From assembly GCF_000711975.1 (NCBI RefSeq), contig NZ_JONT01000007.1:62001-126000 (forward strand): 64,000 bases of DNA, in the 5' to 3' direction. A model generated the notes under the pieces. That model ran no database searches and was not told the origin of the DNA. It worked only from the letters and a program-made list of their open reading frames with translations. Numbering within the stretch: the first letter of the stretch is position 1; every line of letters begins with the position of its first letter. The DNA comes from Desulfofalx alkaliphila DSM 12257. GTDB lineage: Bacteria > Bacillota > Desulfotomaculia > Desulfotomaculales > Desulfohalotomaculaceae. Shown piece by piece: positions 28,801 to 36,754 of this stretch. A program made the translations under genes and the position numbers.

Positions 28801-28933
28801 TAAAACAACCGGTACAGCCATTGATAAAATCATGCCACCTGTATCCCGCTTTGGCGGAGGTAGAGCCGCGAAAAAACAAGGAATTATCGAAAAACTAATG
28901 TTATTCTTTGAGAAGTATTTAGGGTTGGTGTAG
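25832..28933 (+). CDS. hsdR: Type I restriction endonuclease subunit HsdR
   Basis: The 1033-residue protein has an N-terminal PD-(D/E)xK nuclease (about 165-200, [21 protein letters not shown]). The SF2 translocase motor follows, with Walker A [19 protein letters not shown], the DECHRSQ box, the TGTPIF motif and a motif VI region [9 protein letters not shown]. A C-terminal helical domain binds the M2S core. The length is normal for the EcoR124/type IC group. No frame break is seen. Cleavage should need the methylase core for recognition, so the split hsdM probably silences it. Confidence 0.95.
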   Translation: [1033 protein letters not shown]

Positions 28934-28960
28934 AAAATTGCATTACGATCATTAATTATA

Positions 28961-28991
28961 ATTAGCATTATAGTTGCTATGCTAATTTTTA
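28961..28991 (+). terminator. Terminator after hsdR
   Basis: ATTAGCAT and ATGCTAAT form an 8-bp stem with a 10-nt loop followed by TTTTTA. It separates the R-M operon from the membrane-protein/TIR pair. Confidence 0.6.
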
Positions 28992-29006
28992 GGGGGAGGG
29001 AAGACA

Positions 29007-29465
29007 GTGGAAATAGAAAACTTGAAAAGTGAAGAATATGGAGAACAATATAAAGAACATTTACTTGAACAATGGAAAACCTGTGTTGAAATGGCCAATA
29101 GTAATAGTGAGCGACGAATCAGTACTAACAATGTATACATCACAGTCAATGCTGCTATTATTGCGTTGATTTCATTTACGTTTGATTATAAAAGCATACT
29201 TCTATCTATAGTCGGAGCAATTGTAAGTATACTGTGGTTAAATTCGATAATAAGCTATAAGAAACTTAATAGTGTTAAATATCAAATAATAAATGAAATC
29301 GAAAAAAAGTTGCCCATATCTCCATATGCCTATGAATGGTCATTGCTTGGAGATAATAAAAAGTATAGGCGATTTACACATCTGGAACGAATTCTTCCAT
29401 GGCTTTTTATTATCCTCTACATAATATGCATATTTTGGCAAGTGGCAATTTGTATTTTTAAATGA
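29007..29465 (+). CDS. Small membrane protein, SLATT/RipA-like candidate effector
   Basis: The 152-residue protein begins with an acidic helix (EQYKEHLLEQWKTCVEMANSNSERRIS). Two close transmembrane segments follow (about 45-60 and 64-80), then a soluble segment, and a third hydrophobic span near the C-terminus (about 130-149). The 'MAxxxSERRxxxNNxYhxhNxAhhxLIS' lead into the first span resembles membrane effectors of the SLATT and RipA-like groups seen in nucleotide-signalling defence systems. The GTG start follows AGGGGGAGGG. The TIR-like gene lies 80 bp downstream. The effector role is inference. Confidence 0.6.
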   Translation: MEIENLKSEEYGEQYKEHLLEQWKTCVEMANSNSERRISTNNVYITVNAAIIALISFTFDYKSILLSIVGAIVSILWLNSIISYKKLNSVKYQIINEIEKKLPISPYAYEWSLLGDNKKYRRFTHLERILPWLFIILYIICIFWQVAICIFK

Positions 29466-29545
29466 ATACATACATGAACAATAGTTGTGCAGTAGTATTA
29501 CGAAAATACATGTAAAAAAATTTTTATACTAAGGAGGTTAATAAA

Positions 29546-29944
29546 ATGTATAATTTATTTATAAGCCATTCATGGACTTATTCGGATGCATATGACAGAT
29601 TGGTTGATCTATTAGATAACGCTAGCTATTTCTCGTATAGAAATTATTCTGTGCCTAAAGATGACCCTATACACAATGCCCCGACACAGTGGCAGCTAAA
29701 AGAAGCCATTAAAGCTCAAATGGCTCCTGCCAGTTGTGTTTTAATTCTTGCTGGTGTCTATTCTACATATAGTAAGTGGATTAATATAGAAATAGACCTT
29801 GCGAAAAATGGTTTTTATACTCCAAAACGGATTATTGCAATTGAGCCTTGGGGCTCTGAACGAACTTCACAAGTTGTTAAAAATGCAGCTGATGAAATTG
29901 TTAAGTGGAATACAAGTTCAATTGTTGGAGCTATACGCAAATAA
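29546..29944 (+). CDS. TIR-like domain protein (MTH538/ThsB type)
   Basis: The 132-residue protein is a single TIR-like (PF08937-type) domain. It has the first strand NLFISHSWTYSDAYDRLVDLL, a central CVLILAGVYSTYSKWINIEIDLA and a last strand RIIAIEPWGSE. E82 in the WINIEI motif sits where the catalytic glutamate of TIR NADases and cyclases lies. In Thoeris, ThsB of this fold makes an ADP-ribose-derived signal for a partner effector. No ThsA (SIR2-SLOG or macro) is present here; the small membrane protein encoded upstream is the only candidate partner. ATG follows AAGGAGGTTAATAAA. Confidence 0.8.
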   Translation: MYNLFISHSWTYSDAYDRLVDLLDNASYFSYRNYSVPKDDPIHNAPTQWQLKEAIKAQMAPASCVLILAGVYSTYSKWINIEIDLAKNGFYTPKRIIAIEPWGSERTSQVVKNAADEIVKWNTSSIVGAIRK

Positions 29945-29950
29945 TTGTAT

Positions 29951-30005
29951 AAAAAAGAGACCAGTCACTACAAGCAATTACGCTTGAACATGACTGGTCT
30001 TTTTT
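29951..30005. terminator. Terminator after the TIR-like gene
   Basis: AGACCAGTCA and TGACTGGTCT form a 10-bp stem. An inner CAAGC/GCTTG helix extends the structure. T-runs flank both sides. It is the last feature before the right junction. Confidence 0.9.
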
Positions 30006-30039
30006 GCCACGCTTGAAGCTGTTCATTTAAGTTTTCTTC

Positions 30040-30075
30040 AATCCCTAAGTGAACGCTTCTTTTGGGTGTTTTTTT
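30040..30075. other. Right half of the split convergent terminator (insertion junction)
   Basis: AATCCCT, GTGA, CGCTTC, TTTTGGGTG and seven T residues lie just before the usp stop. They are the imperfect complement of 15339-15375, marking the right junction of the insertion. Confidence 0.65.
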
Positions 30076-30077
30076 AT

Positions 30078-30503
30078 TTACTTCACAACGGTAACCGGCA
30101 CTTCTAAGGTGGCGATAACTTTACTGCTAACACTGCCTAAAAACAAACCTTGTAAGTTTGAAAGACCCCGGGTACCCATTATTACTTGATCAAACCCTTG
30201 GTCTTTAACGGTATTGATAATAATATCAGCAGTATCACCGGTTTCCGTGACAGTTTCCACTTCTATTCCGGCGGCATTAAAGATTGCCTCTGCATCTTTT
30301 AAATGTTCTCTTGCCTTTTTCCTAAACTCTTCTGAAAGTTTGACATTATGGGGTATAAACTCGTTATAGAAAGTATGATCCGGTATGTAAGCAACAGAAA
30401 TAACGGTAACTTTCATATCACTACAGATTTTTGCCATTTTTGCAGCATATTCCACCGCCCGTTTTGAATTCTCAGACCCATCGTAAGCCACTAACACCTT
30501 CAT
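30078..30503 (-). CDS. Universal stress protein, ATP-binding type
   Basis: The 141-residue UspA-fold protein has the N-terminal strand MKVLVAYDGSENSKRA and the ATP-binding motif G-x2-G-x9-G-S (GTRGLSNLQGLFLGS). The ATP-binding class is often a stress or energy-status sensor. The gene stands alone between spo0A and the insertion junction, with a good ribosome site (GGGAGG) and its own terminator arm. The specific role is not known. Confidence 0.92.
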   Translation of the reverse strand: MKVLVAYDGSENSKRAVEYAAKMAKICSDMKVTVISVAYIPDHTFYNEFIPHNVKLSEEFRKKAREHLKDAEAIFNAAGIEVETVTETGDTADIIINTVKDQGFDQVIMGTRGLSNLQGLFLGSVSSKVIATLEVPVTVVK

Positions 30504-30582
30504 TTTATTACCTCCCTTAATTATTCAACTGGTTTAATTATATACCATATTTACATTCTGTGGAAAGGTATTGATATAATTA

Positions 30583-30620
30583 AATGCCTGTTTTCCCCTT
30601 CTTAGAGACAAACAGGCATT
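30583..30620 (-). terminator. Hairpin downstream of spo0A
   Basis: AATGCCTGTTT and AAACAGGCATT form an 11-bp stem with a 16-nt loop, 29 nt after the spo0A stop. The following T content is weak (TAATTATATC), so termination efficiency is uncertain. Confidence 0.55.
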
Positions 30621-30648
30621 AAAATTTAAATTTTATATTATTTTTTAC

Positions 30649-31410
30649 TTAGCCGGCCTTAACCTCAATGCGCAGCTTATCAGCCACCATGGCAATAAAC
30701 TCTGAATTTGTTGGTTTGCCCCGCTCCAAGTTAATGGTGTAACCGAAAAATTTGGTCATCATTTCAATGTTACCCCTGTCCCAAGCCAGTTCTATGGCAT
30801 GCCTGATAGCCCGTTCCACCCTGCTGGGGGTGGTATTGTACTTTTGGGCAATCATGGGGTAAAGCTCTTTCGTCACAGCACCCAGTAAATTCACTTCACG
30901 GATTACCATTAAAATAGCTTCGCGCAGGTAATGATAACCTTTAATGTGAGCAGGTACACCCATTTCGTGTATAATATTGGTCACTGCCACATCTAAATTC
31001 TTCGTTTTAGCCGGTGAGACATATTCAGAAACCGTCACACCTTTGGCCAATTGCCTAATTCTGGTGGCCAACACTGAGAAATCAAAGGGTTTTAATATAT
31101 AGTAGTCGGCGCCTAATTCCACAGCCCTCTGGGTCACACTTTCTTGTCCAAAGGCAGTTAACATAATCACCTTAGGTTTGATAACGGTGGCGCCGGATGA
31201 AATTTTCTCCAGCACACCTATCCCATCTAAATGCGGCATAATTATATCAAGTACAACAATATCAGGTTTTTGCTGATCAATTATCTCTAATGCTTCCAAC
31301 CCATTATACGCAATACCTGATAGTACCAAATCATCTTGGGAATTAACAAACTCCTTTAATAATTCACAAAATTCTCGGTTGTCGTCTGCTACCAGCACCT
31401 TAATAGCCAT
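30649..31410 (-). CDS. spo0A: Stage 0 sporulation response regulator Spo0A
   Basis: The 253-residue protein has a receiver domain (D9, D10, phosphoacceptor D55 in [12 protein letters not shown], Lys in YYILKPFD). The Spo0A C-terminal DNA-binding domain is diagnostic: [21 protein letters not shown], then [20 protein letters not shown] and [12 protein letters not shown]. Spo0A is the master switch for sporulation. It follows spoIVB and recN, the usual gene order. The leader holds a possible sigma-H promoter and a 0A box. Confidence 0.98.
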   Translation of the reverse strand: MAIKVLVADDNREFCELLKEFVNSQDDLVLSGIAYNGLEALEIIDQQKPDIVVLDIIMPHLDGIGVLEKISSGATVIKPKVIMLTAFGQESVTQRAVELGADYYILKPFDFSVLATRIRQLAKGVTVSEYVSPAKTKNLDVAVTNIIHEMGVPAHIKGYHYLREAILMVIREVNLLGAVTKELYPMIAQKYNTTPSRVERAIRHAIELAWDRGNIEMMTKFFGYTINLERGKPTNSEFIAMVADKLRIEVKAG

Positions 31411-31482
31411 AATAAAAACCCCGCCTCCTATTTATTTAATTTTTGTCTTTACCATATATTGTATATTAGCCTATGTGCTTTA

Positions 31483-31512
31483 ACATTCGACAACCGCTAT
31501 CCAAAGTCCTTT
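31483..31512 (-). promoter_or_regulatory. Possible sigma-H promoter and 0A box upstream of spo0A
   Basis: On the minus strand, AAAGGACTT and GTCGAATGT are separated by 12 nt, resembling the sigma-H consensus RnAGGAwww-N11/12-RnnGAATww. The sequence TTGTCGAA overlapping the -10 matches the Spo0A box TGNCGAA. The site lies about 75 nt before the start codon, consistent with autoregulation. Confidence 0.5.
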
Positions 31513-31570
31513 CTCCTATTAAAAAAATATCAAATAAATTATAAATGATATGCTTAGACAAGTTTTGACA

Positions 31571-32953
31571 TTATGCGCAATTATCATAAATAACACGTTT
31601 TACTCTGCTAACATTAATATTTTTCTTTGCCCGCACAGTGCTTGATTCATTCAGCATCCATTCCGCTAACACCCCATAACCGCTGGTGGGATCATTTATA
31701 AAAACATGTGTCACTGCGCCCACCAACACGGCATCACCCTGTTGGGTATACTGGATAATAGGACTACCGCTCATGCCCTGGATTATTCCGCCGGTTATTT
31801 CTAATAATTTAGGGTCGGTAATTCTTATTATCATTCCTTTACCCTCTGGATTGGTCTGGGAGGATACCTTATCTATATTAATTTTAAACTTCTCCATTTT
31901 ATCGCCGTTTAAAACGGTGATAATTTCTGCCGGGCCTTCTTTTATTTGATGGGATAAAGCAACGGGTATCGGTTCGTCAAAGAAAGGATTTGTTATGGGT
32001 TGTGACAATTGGCCGAAAATACCATAGGGGGTATTTTTCTCTATGGTGCCGGAAAGGGACGTTTGGTTTTTTATTAAACCGACTTTTTCACCGGGTTGGC
32101 CCCTCTGGCCAGGGTGAATTTGCTGTACTGTGGCCTCTATTACTTTGCCATCGGGCAGCTCCATCCTTTGCCCTGTCTCTGCGTCTGTTATCATATGCCC
32201 CAGGGCACCATAGACTGATGTTTCCGGTTCATAAAAGGTAAGCGTTCCTATGCCGGCTGCGGTGTCCCTGATAAACAAACCCAGGCGATAACTATTTGTA
32301 TCTTTGCAGTAGACAGGGTCTACCTTTACGTTCATTGTTTTGCCTTGGCGCATTAATTGCACCCTTATTGGCTTGCCTGTCATTCCGGATTTATTTACCA
32401 AACTGCGCATTTGTTGTTCCGATTCTATTTCTTCACCGTTTATTTTTAATATCACGTCTCCTATTTTTATTCCTGCCTTATTTGCCGGAGCATCTTGTTT
32501 ACCGGTGGCATCCTCAACCTCAGAAATTCCCACCACAATCACCCCTTTAGAGTGCAGCAGCACCCCAATGGACTGGCCCCCGGGCATAACTTTTTTTTGG
32601 GGAACCACATCCACCGTCACTTGACGTAGCGGTATCAGCCCAAATAATTTAACATTCATTTCCACCTTGCCCGGTGAATTTACAACGGGAGTTGACTCCA
32701 TTAAGGTGAAATTGCTGTCTTTAAACGGCAACCCCTGATACATCATAATTAATTCATTTTCAGTTTTTATGTCCACCTTCAAAGCACTTAAGAATTTATG
32801 AGGGTCTTGAAATCCTAGATCCAAAGGCTCGCCCACCGCTATTTTTTGTTGCACGGGCAGGGTGCCTAAGCGCATAACCTGGCCGTTAAAACAAAACACT
32901 GCCAGCAATAAAATACTTATAAAACAAAAAAATTTGACCCTGCTGTCATTCAA
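31571..32953 (-). CDS. spoIVB: SpoIVB peptidase (S55 family)
   Basis: The 460-residue protein has an N-terminal membrane anchor (about 7-24). A PDZ domain occupies about 125-220 (VEDATGKQDAPANKAGIKIGDVILKING), and the S55 serine peptidase domain ends the protein. H in GALGHMITD and the GMSGSPIIQ motif at about 394-399 carry the catalytic residues. SpoIVB signals from forespore to mother cell by triggering pro-sigma-K processing. TTG 32953 lies 9 nt after GGGGGG. It lies between recN and spo0A. Confidence 0.95.
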   Translation of the reverse strand: MNDSRVKFFCFISILLLAVFCFNGQVMRLGTLPVQQKIAVGEPLDLGFQDPHKFLSALKVDIKTENELIMMYQGLPFKDSNFTLMESTPVVNSPGKVEMNVKLFGLIPLRQVTVDVVPQKKVMPGGQSIGVLLHSKGVIVVGISEVEDATGKQDAPANKAGIKIGDVILKINGEEIESEQQMRSLVNKSGMTGKPIRVQLMRQGKTMNVKVDPVYCKDTNSYRLGLFIRDTAAGIGTLTFYEPETSVYGALGHMITDAETGQRMELPDGKVIEATVQQIHPGQRGQPGEKVGLIKNQTSLSGTIEKNTPYGIFGQLSQPITNPFFDEPIPVALSHQIKEGPAEIITVLNGDKMEKFKINIDKVSSQTNPEGKGMIIRITDPKLLEITGGIIQGMSGSPIIQYTQQGDAVLVGAVTHVFINDPTSGYGVLAEWMLNESSTVRAKKNINVSRVKRVIYDNCA

Positions 32954-33138
32954 TTATGTCATCCCCCCTTATTTTTTTCTGCACAAAATCTTATATAACA
33001 TTAATTAAAGTAACCTTCGTAAAATGTTTTTATTAAAGCTAAATATGGCAGCAAATTCCACATCCAGTGCTGTTAACGGTTACAAAGATTATGTAACTTT
33101 TTGATGTGTTACCACTAATAAAAATCTTTTTAAAAATT

Positions 33139-33170
33139 AAAAATGACCGCCTTAAAGGTCGGTCATTTTT
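33139..33170 (-). terminator. Terminator after recN
   Basis: AAATGACC and GGTCATTT form a stem with a CGCCTTAAA-type loop. The minus strand continues with T-rich sequence (TTTTTAATTTTT). It lies 9 nt past the recN stop. Confidence 0.75.
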
Positions 33171-33179
33171 ATAAAATAA

Positions 33180-34862
33180 TTAATTGTTGGCAATATTTAA
33201 CAAGGACTGGGCATGTTCTAAGGCTACGCTGTCTGCATCTTTACCGCCTAACATGCGGGCCAGCTCATTTAGCCTGGACTGGTAATCAAGTTTAGTAATT
33301 CTGGTATAGGTCCTATTGTTCTCCACTTCTTTACTGATCAAGTAGTGATTATTGGCAAAACATGCCACCTGGGGGGCATGGGTCACCGTGATCACCTGAT
33401 GCCTGCTGCCAATTTGAGCCATTTTCTCGCCCACCGAGTGAAGTGTTCTACCTCCTATACCGGTATCCACTTCATCAAATATTAGGGTGGGCACCTTGTC
33501 CACCTTAGCCAGCACGCACTTTAATGCCAGCATAAATCGCGACAGTTCACCCCCGGAAGCAATTTTCTGTAAGGGTTTTAAAGGTTCCCCCGGGTTAGGG
33601 GAAATTAAAAATTCTACCTTATCCATCCCCTTGGCATTGATACCGTCCAGTGGTTCAAAGCCCAGTTTAAAATCTACATTGGCCATGTCTAAGCCAGCCA
33701 ACTCTTTAGATACTTGTTCCTCTAATTTTTTCGCAATTTCTTTGCGCAAGTTAGAAAGGGCGGTTGCCTGCTCTACCCACTGCTGATGATATTCTTTTAC
33801 CTCTTCTTGCAAAATATCAATCTGTTCTTCGCTGTATGTCAACTCTTCCAGTCGGCTTACTATTTTTTGCCGGTAAGCAAGTATCTCTTCAACGGTGTCA
33901 CCGTATTTTCTCTTTAGTTTATTGATTTCGTCAAGACGTTTTTCAATTAAATCCAAGCGCTGGGGCTGGTATTCAACACCATCCAGATAGCCGGATATCT
34001 CTCGGGCCACGTCTTCCACAGTATATAAAGCGGTTTCCAATGACTGCAGCAGCGGTTCCAGGGAAGCATCGTATTCTTTTAACTGCTGCAGGGCATTGAG
34101 CCCTTCGCCCATCATATCCACAGCCGATGAGGTATATTTCCCCCCACCGCTGTATAAACTCATTTTCACTGTGTTAGCCAAAACAGTTATTTTCTCTGCG
34201 TTGGCTAAAATATTTCTCTCGTTAGTCAACTGAATATCCTCTTCCGGCGTCAGGTTGGCCTTTTCAATTTCATCATTTTGAAACTGCAGCATATCTATTT
34301 CCCGGGCAGTATCCCTGGCATTGTTCTGCAAACGCTGCAATTTTTGATGGGCCTGGAACCAACTTTGGTAACTATTTGTTACCTTTTCAAGCTGTAGTGC
34401 CAAAGGCTCACCCCCGAAACTGTCCAGTAATTCAAGATGCCGTTCCGGGTTCAGCAGTGACTGCTGCTGATGCTGACTGTGCATATCCACTAGGCCGGCC
34501 CCTGCCTGGCGGTACATTGCCAGCGTAACCACCTGTCCGTTAACCCGGCACCAATTGCGTCCGTTGCGGCTAATTTCCCTGGCCAACACCACCACACCGT
34601 CGCCGGAACTTTCAATTCCCAGGTTGCCCATATCCTTTTCCGTCTCTGTGTCCACTTGAAAAGCCGCCTGCACCACCGCCTTGTCTTCGCCGGCCCGAAT
34701 ATATTCAGCAGAGGCTCGGCCGCCCAAAGCCACCTGTAAGGCACCCAACAGGATAGATTTTCCGGCCCCTGTTTCACCTGTTAAAATATTTAATCCGGAG
34801 TCGAATTCAACGGTAATATCATCAATGAGAGCAAAATTTTTAATGTACAGGGAGCGCAACAT
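33180..34862 (-). CDS. recN: DNA repair protein RecN
   Basis: The 560-residue SMC-like ATPase has an N-terminal Walker A (GETGAGKSILLGAL), a long coiled-coil centre (about 160-365) and a C-terminal ABC signature (ASGGELSRFMLALK) with Walker B (LIFDEVDTGIGG). It acts early in double-strand break repair. It lies downstream of argR, with 4 nt between stop and start, and its own terminator follows. Confidence 0.97.
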   Translation of the reverse strand: MLRSLYIKNFALIDDITVEFDSGLNILTGETGAGKSILLGALQVALGGRASAEYIRAGEDKAVVQAAFQVDTETEKDMGNLGIESSGDGVVVLAREISRNGRNWCRVNGQVVTLAMYRQAGAGLVDMHSQHQQQSLLNPERHLELLDSFGGEPLALQLEKVTNSYQSWFQAHQKLQRLQNNARDTAREIDMLQFQNDEIEKANLTPEEDIQLTNERNILANAEKITVLANTVKMSLYSGGGKYTSSAVDMMGEGLNALQQLKEYDASLEPLLQSLETALYTVEDVAREISGYLDGVEYQPQRLDLIEKRLDEINKLKRKYGDTVEEILAYRQKIVSRLEELTYSEEQIDILQEEVKEYHQQWVEQATALSNLRKEIAKKLEEQVSKELAGLDMANVDFKLGFEPLDGINAKGMDKVEFLISPNPGEPLKPLQKIASGGELSRFMLALKCVLAKVDKVPTLIFDEVDTGIGGRTLHSVGEKMAQIGSRHQVITVTHAPQVACFANNHYLISKEVENNRTYTRITKLDYQSRLNELARMLGGKDADSVALEHAQSLLNIANN

Positions 34863-34866
34863 AGTA

Positions 34867-35325
34867 TCACCCCTTGAATAACTCGTTAAACTTGCTCACC
34901 ACCATGCCAGTAGCTTTTTTAGGTTTCACCACTATCAAAATATTGTCATCGCCACCTATGGTGCCAATAATCTCCGGCCAGTTGGCATTGTCTATGGCAG
35001 AAGCAACCCCCATTGCTTCACCTGTCATGGTTTTGATTATAATGATGTTTTCACTATAATCGATGTTGGTAACAGAGGTTTTAAACAGGCGTTTTAGACG
35101 TTCATCATTGCGGAGTACAACAGGCTCATTGGGCAATGCATAGCGCGGCGAACTGTTTTCAGTGGGAATTTTTATCAAGCCCAACTCTTTTATATCCCTG
35201 GATATAGTGGCTTGGGTGACATTAAAACCCTCTTCTTTTAACCGGCGTACCAATTCCGCTTGGGTTTCAATGGGCTGGTTTTGAATAATTTCTTGTATTT
35301 TTAATTGACGCCTGGCCTTGGTCAA
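34867..35325 (-). CDS. argR: Arginine repressor ArgR
   Basis: The 152-residue protein has a winged-helix N-terminus (RRQLKIQEIIQNQPIETQAELVRRL, GFNVTQATISRDIKELG) and a C-terminal arginine-binding hexamerisation domain (GEAMGVASAIDNANWPEIIGTIGGDDNILIVVK). It controls arginine metabolism genes. It starts directly after the methyltransferase stop and is followed by recN. Confidence 0.97.
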   Translation of the reverse strand: MTKARRQLKIQEIIQNQPIETQAELVRRLKEEGFNVTQATISRDIKELGLIKIPTENSSPRYALPNEPVVLRNDERLKRLFKTSVTNIDYSENIIIIKTMTGEAMGVASAIDNANWPEIIGTIGGDDNILIVVKPKKATGMVVSKFNELFKG

Positions 35326-35895
35326 TTAACCCACCCTTTCTATTAAAAATATTACCGGTGCAGTGGGCGGACGATTAGCAAAACTGATGGTCACTGCCCA
35401 GTAGGCATGGGAATCCAGTGAACTGACCACCTGCTCAATGGCATTCAATTCGTCCGCGCCACCCCGATGACCTGTATAAACTACCAGTGATATTTTGCCA
35501 CCAACTTTAAGCATTTTAATGGCACTGTTCAAGGCTGACACAGTATTCTCCGGCTCAGTAATGATCTTGTGGTCTCCCCCCGGCAGATAACCCAAGTTAA
35601 ACATTACTGCATCCACCGGTTCTTTCACATGCTCCTCCATATTTTGGTGACCGCTGTGAACCAGATTAACAACATCCAACAGGTGATGCTCTTCCAGCAG
35701 TTGTGCCGTTTTGTCCAAAGCCTCCTGTTGAATATCAAAGGCAAATACCCTTCCGGACCTGCCCACAGTTCGGGCTAAAAACAAGGTATCGTTACCGTTT
35801 CCGGCGGTGGCATCCACTGCCAATCCACCACTGGGCAGGGACTGGCCTATAAATTGCTGTGCTATATCCACCGCCCGTTTTTGCCCTTTAAACAT
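35326..35895 (-). CDS. YtqB/MnmM-type tRNA methyltransferase
   Basis: The 189-residue class I SAM methyltransferase has motif I DATAGNGNDTLFLA, an acidic FAFDIQ strand and MFNLGYLPGGDH in place of a canonical NPPY. This is the YtqB (rRNA_methylase) family, whose members complete mnm5s2U at the tRNA wobble base as MnmM. It overlaps nadK by 8 nt and argR follows it directly. The exact substrate here is inferred from family. Confidence 0.88.
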   Translation of the reverse strand: MFKGQKRAVDIAQQFIGQSLPSGGLAVDATAGNGNDTLFLARTVGRSGRVFAFDIQQEALDKTAQLLEEHHLLDVVNLVHSGHQNMEEHVKEPVDAVMFNLGYLPGGDHKIITEPENTVSALNSAIKMLKVGGKISLVVYTGHRGGADELNAIEQVVSSLDSHAYWAVTISFANRPPTAPVIFLIERVG

Positions 35896-36754
35896 GACTG
35901 CTGTTCCACTCCTCCAGCTTCTTTCTTAGTATTTCATAAAAATTATGATTCTCCGTTCTAATAAATTTGGCATTATAAGGAGCTTGCCGTACCTGCACCA
36001 CATCAAAGGATTCTAAATCAAATCTACATTGTCCATCCACCGTAAGTACAATTTCTCCCCGGTTGGTTTCTGCCATCACACTGATTGTATAGTCCGGTGA
36101 TATGACCAGGGGCCTTGCTGACAGTGTGTGTGGGCAAATGGGGGTTACCACCATCAGGTCAAGGTCCGGACCCACAATGGGTCCCCCGGCAGACAAGGAG
36201 TAGGCAGTGGAGCCGGTGGAGCTTGCCACTATAACCCCGTCTGCGGGATAGCTGTTCATATGCTCACCGTTTACATGTAGTTCCAACCATATCAGCCTGG
36301 CAAATGCACCCTTAGAAATAACGGCGTCATTTAAGCCCGTCAGCGTTTTTAGCAGCTTGTCCTTTCGGTACACCCGGGCTTCGATCATCATCCGTTCTTC
36401 CACTGTGTAGTTACCTGCTATCAATTTTTCTAAACCCGGCAACAAATCGGGTATGTCTACCTCGGTTAAAAAGCCCAATCTCCCGGCATTTACACCATAA
36501 ATTGGTGTGCCTGCGGGGGCTGCCGCCCGGGCACAGTTTAATATGGTGCCGTCGCCGCCCCATACCATCAAACAGTCACACATTCCGGCCAGTTGGCTTA
36601 GGGGGTAGTAGTTTTTATTTATATTAAGTATTTCGGCACATTCATCAGTTATCAGCACCCTAATGTTTTTGCCTTGGAGCCAATGGTAGATTTTTTCAAC
36701 CACCGGCGCAACCTTGTGTTTCTCTTTATTTAAAACAAGACCGATGGTTTTCAA
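35888..36754 (-). CDS. nadK: NAD kinase
   Basis: The 288-residue protein has the GGDG catalytic motif (VWGGDGTILNCAR), NAGRLGFLTEV, and the C-terminal NGEHMNSYPADGVIVASSTGSTAYSLSAGGPIV region of NadK. It phosphorylates NAD to NADP. It overlaps its neighbours on both sides (4 and 8 nt), so it is translated within the dxs-recN operon. Confidence 0.97.
   Translation of the reverse strand: MKTIGLVLNKEKHKVAPVVEKIYHWLQGKNIRVLITDECAEILNINKNYYPLSQLAGMCDCLMVWGGDGTILNCARAAAPAGTPIYGVNAGRLGFLTEVDIPDLLPGLEKLIAGNYTVEERMMIEARVYRKDKLLKTLTGLNDAVISKGAFARLIWLELHVNGEHMNSYPADGVIVASSTGSTAYSLSAGGPIVGPDLDLMVVTPICPHTLSARPLVISPDYTISVMAETNRGEIVLTVDGQCRFDLESFDVVQVRQAPYNAKFIRTENHNFYEILRKKLEEWNSSHV

Noticed and set aside
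29007-29944. Canonical type I or II Thoeris
   Set aside because: No SIR2-SLOG ThsA or TM-macro ThsA gene is present; only the ThsB-like TIR protein is recognisable.
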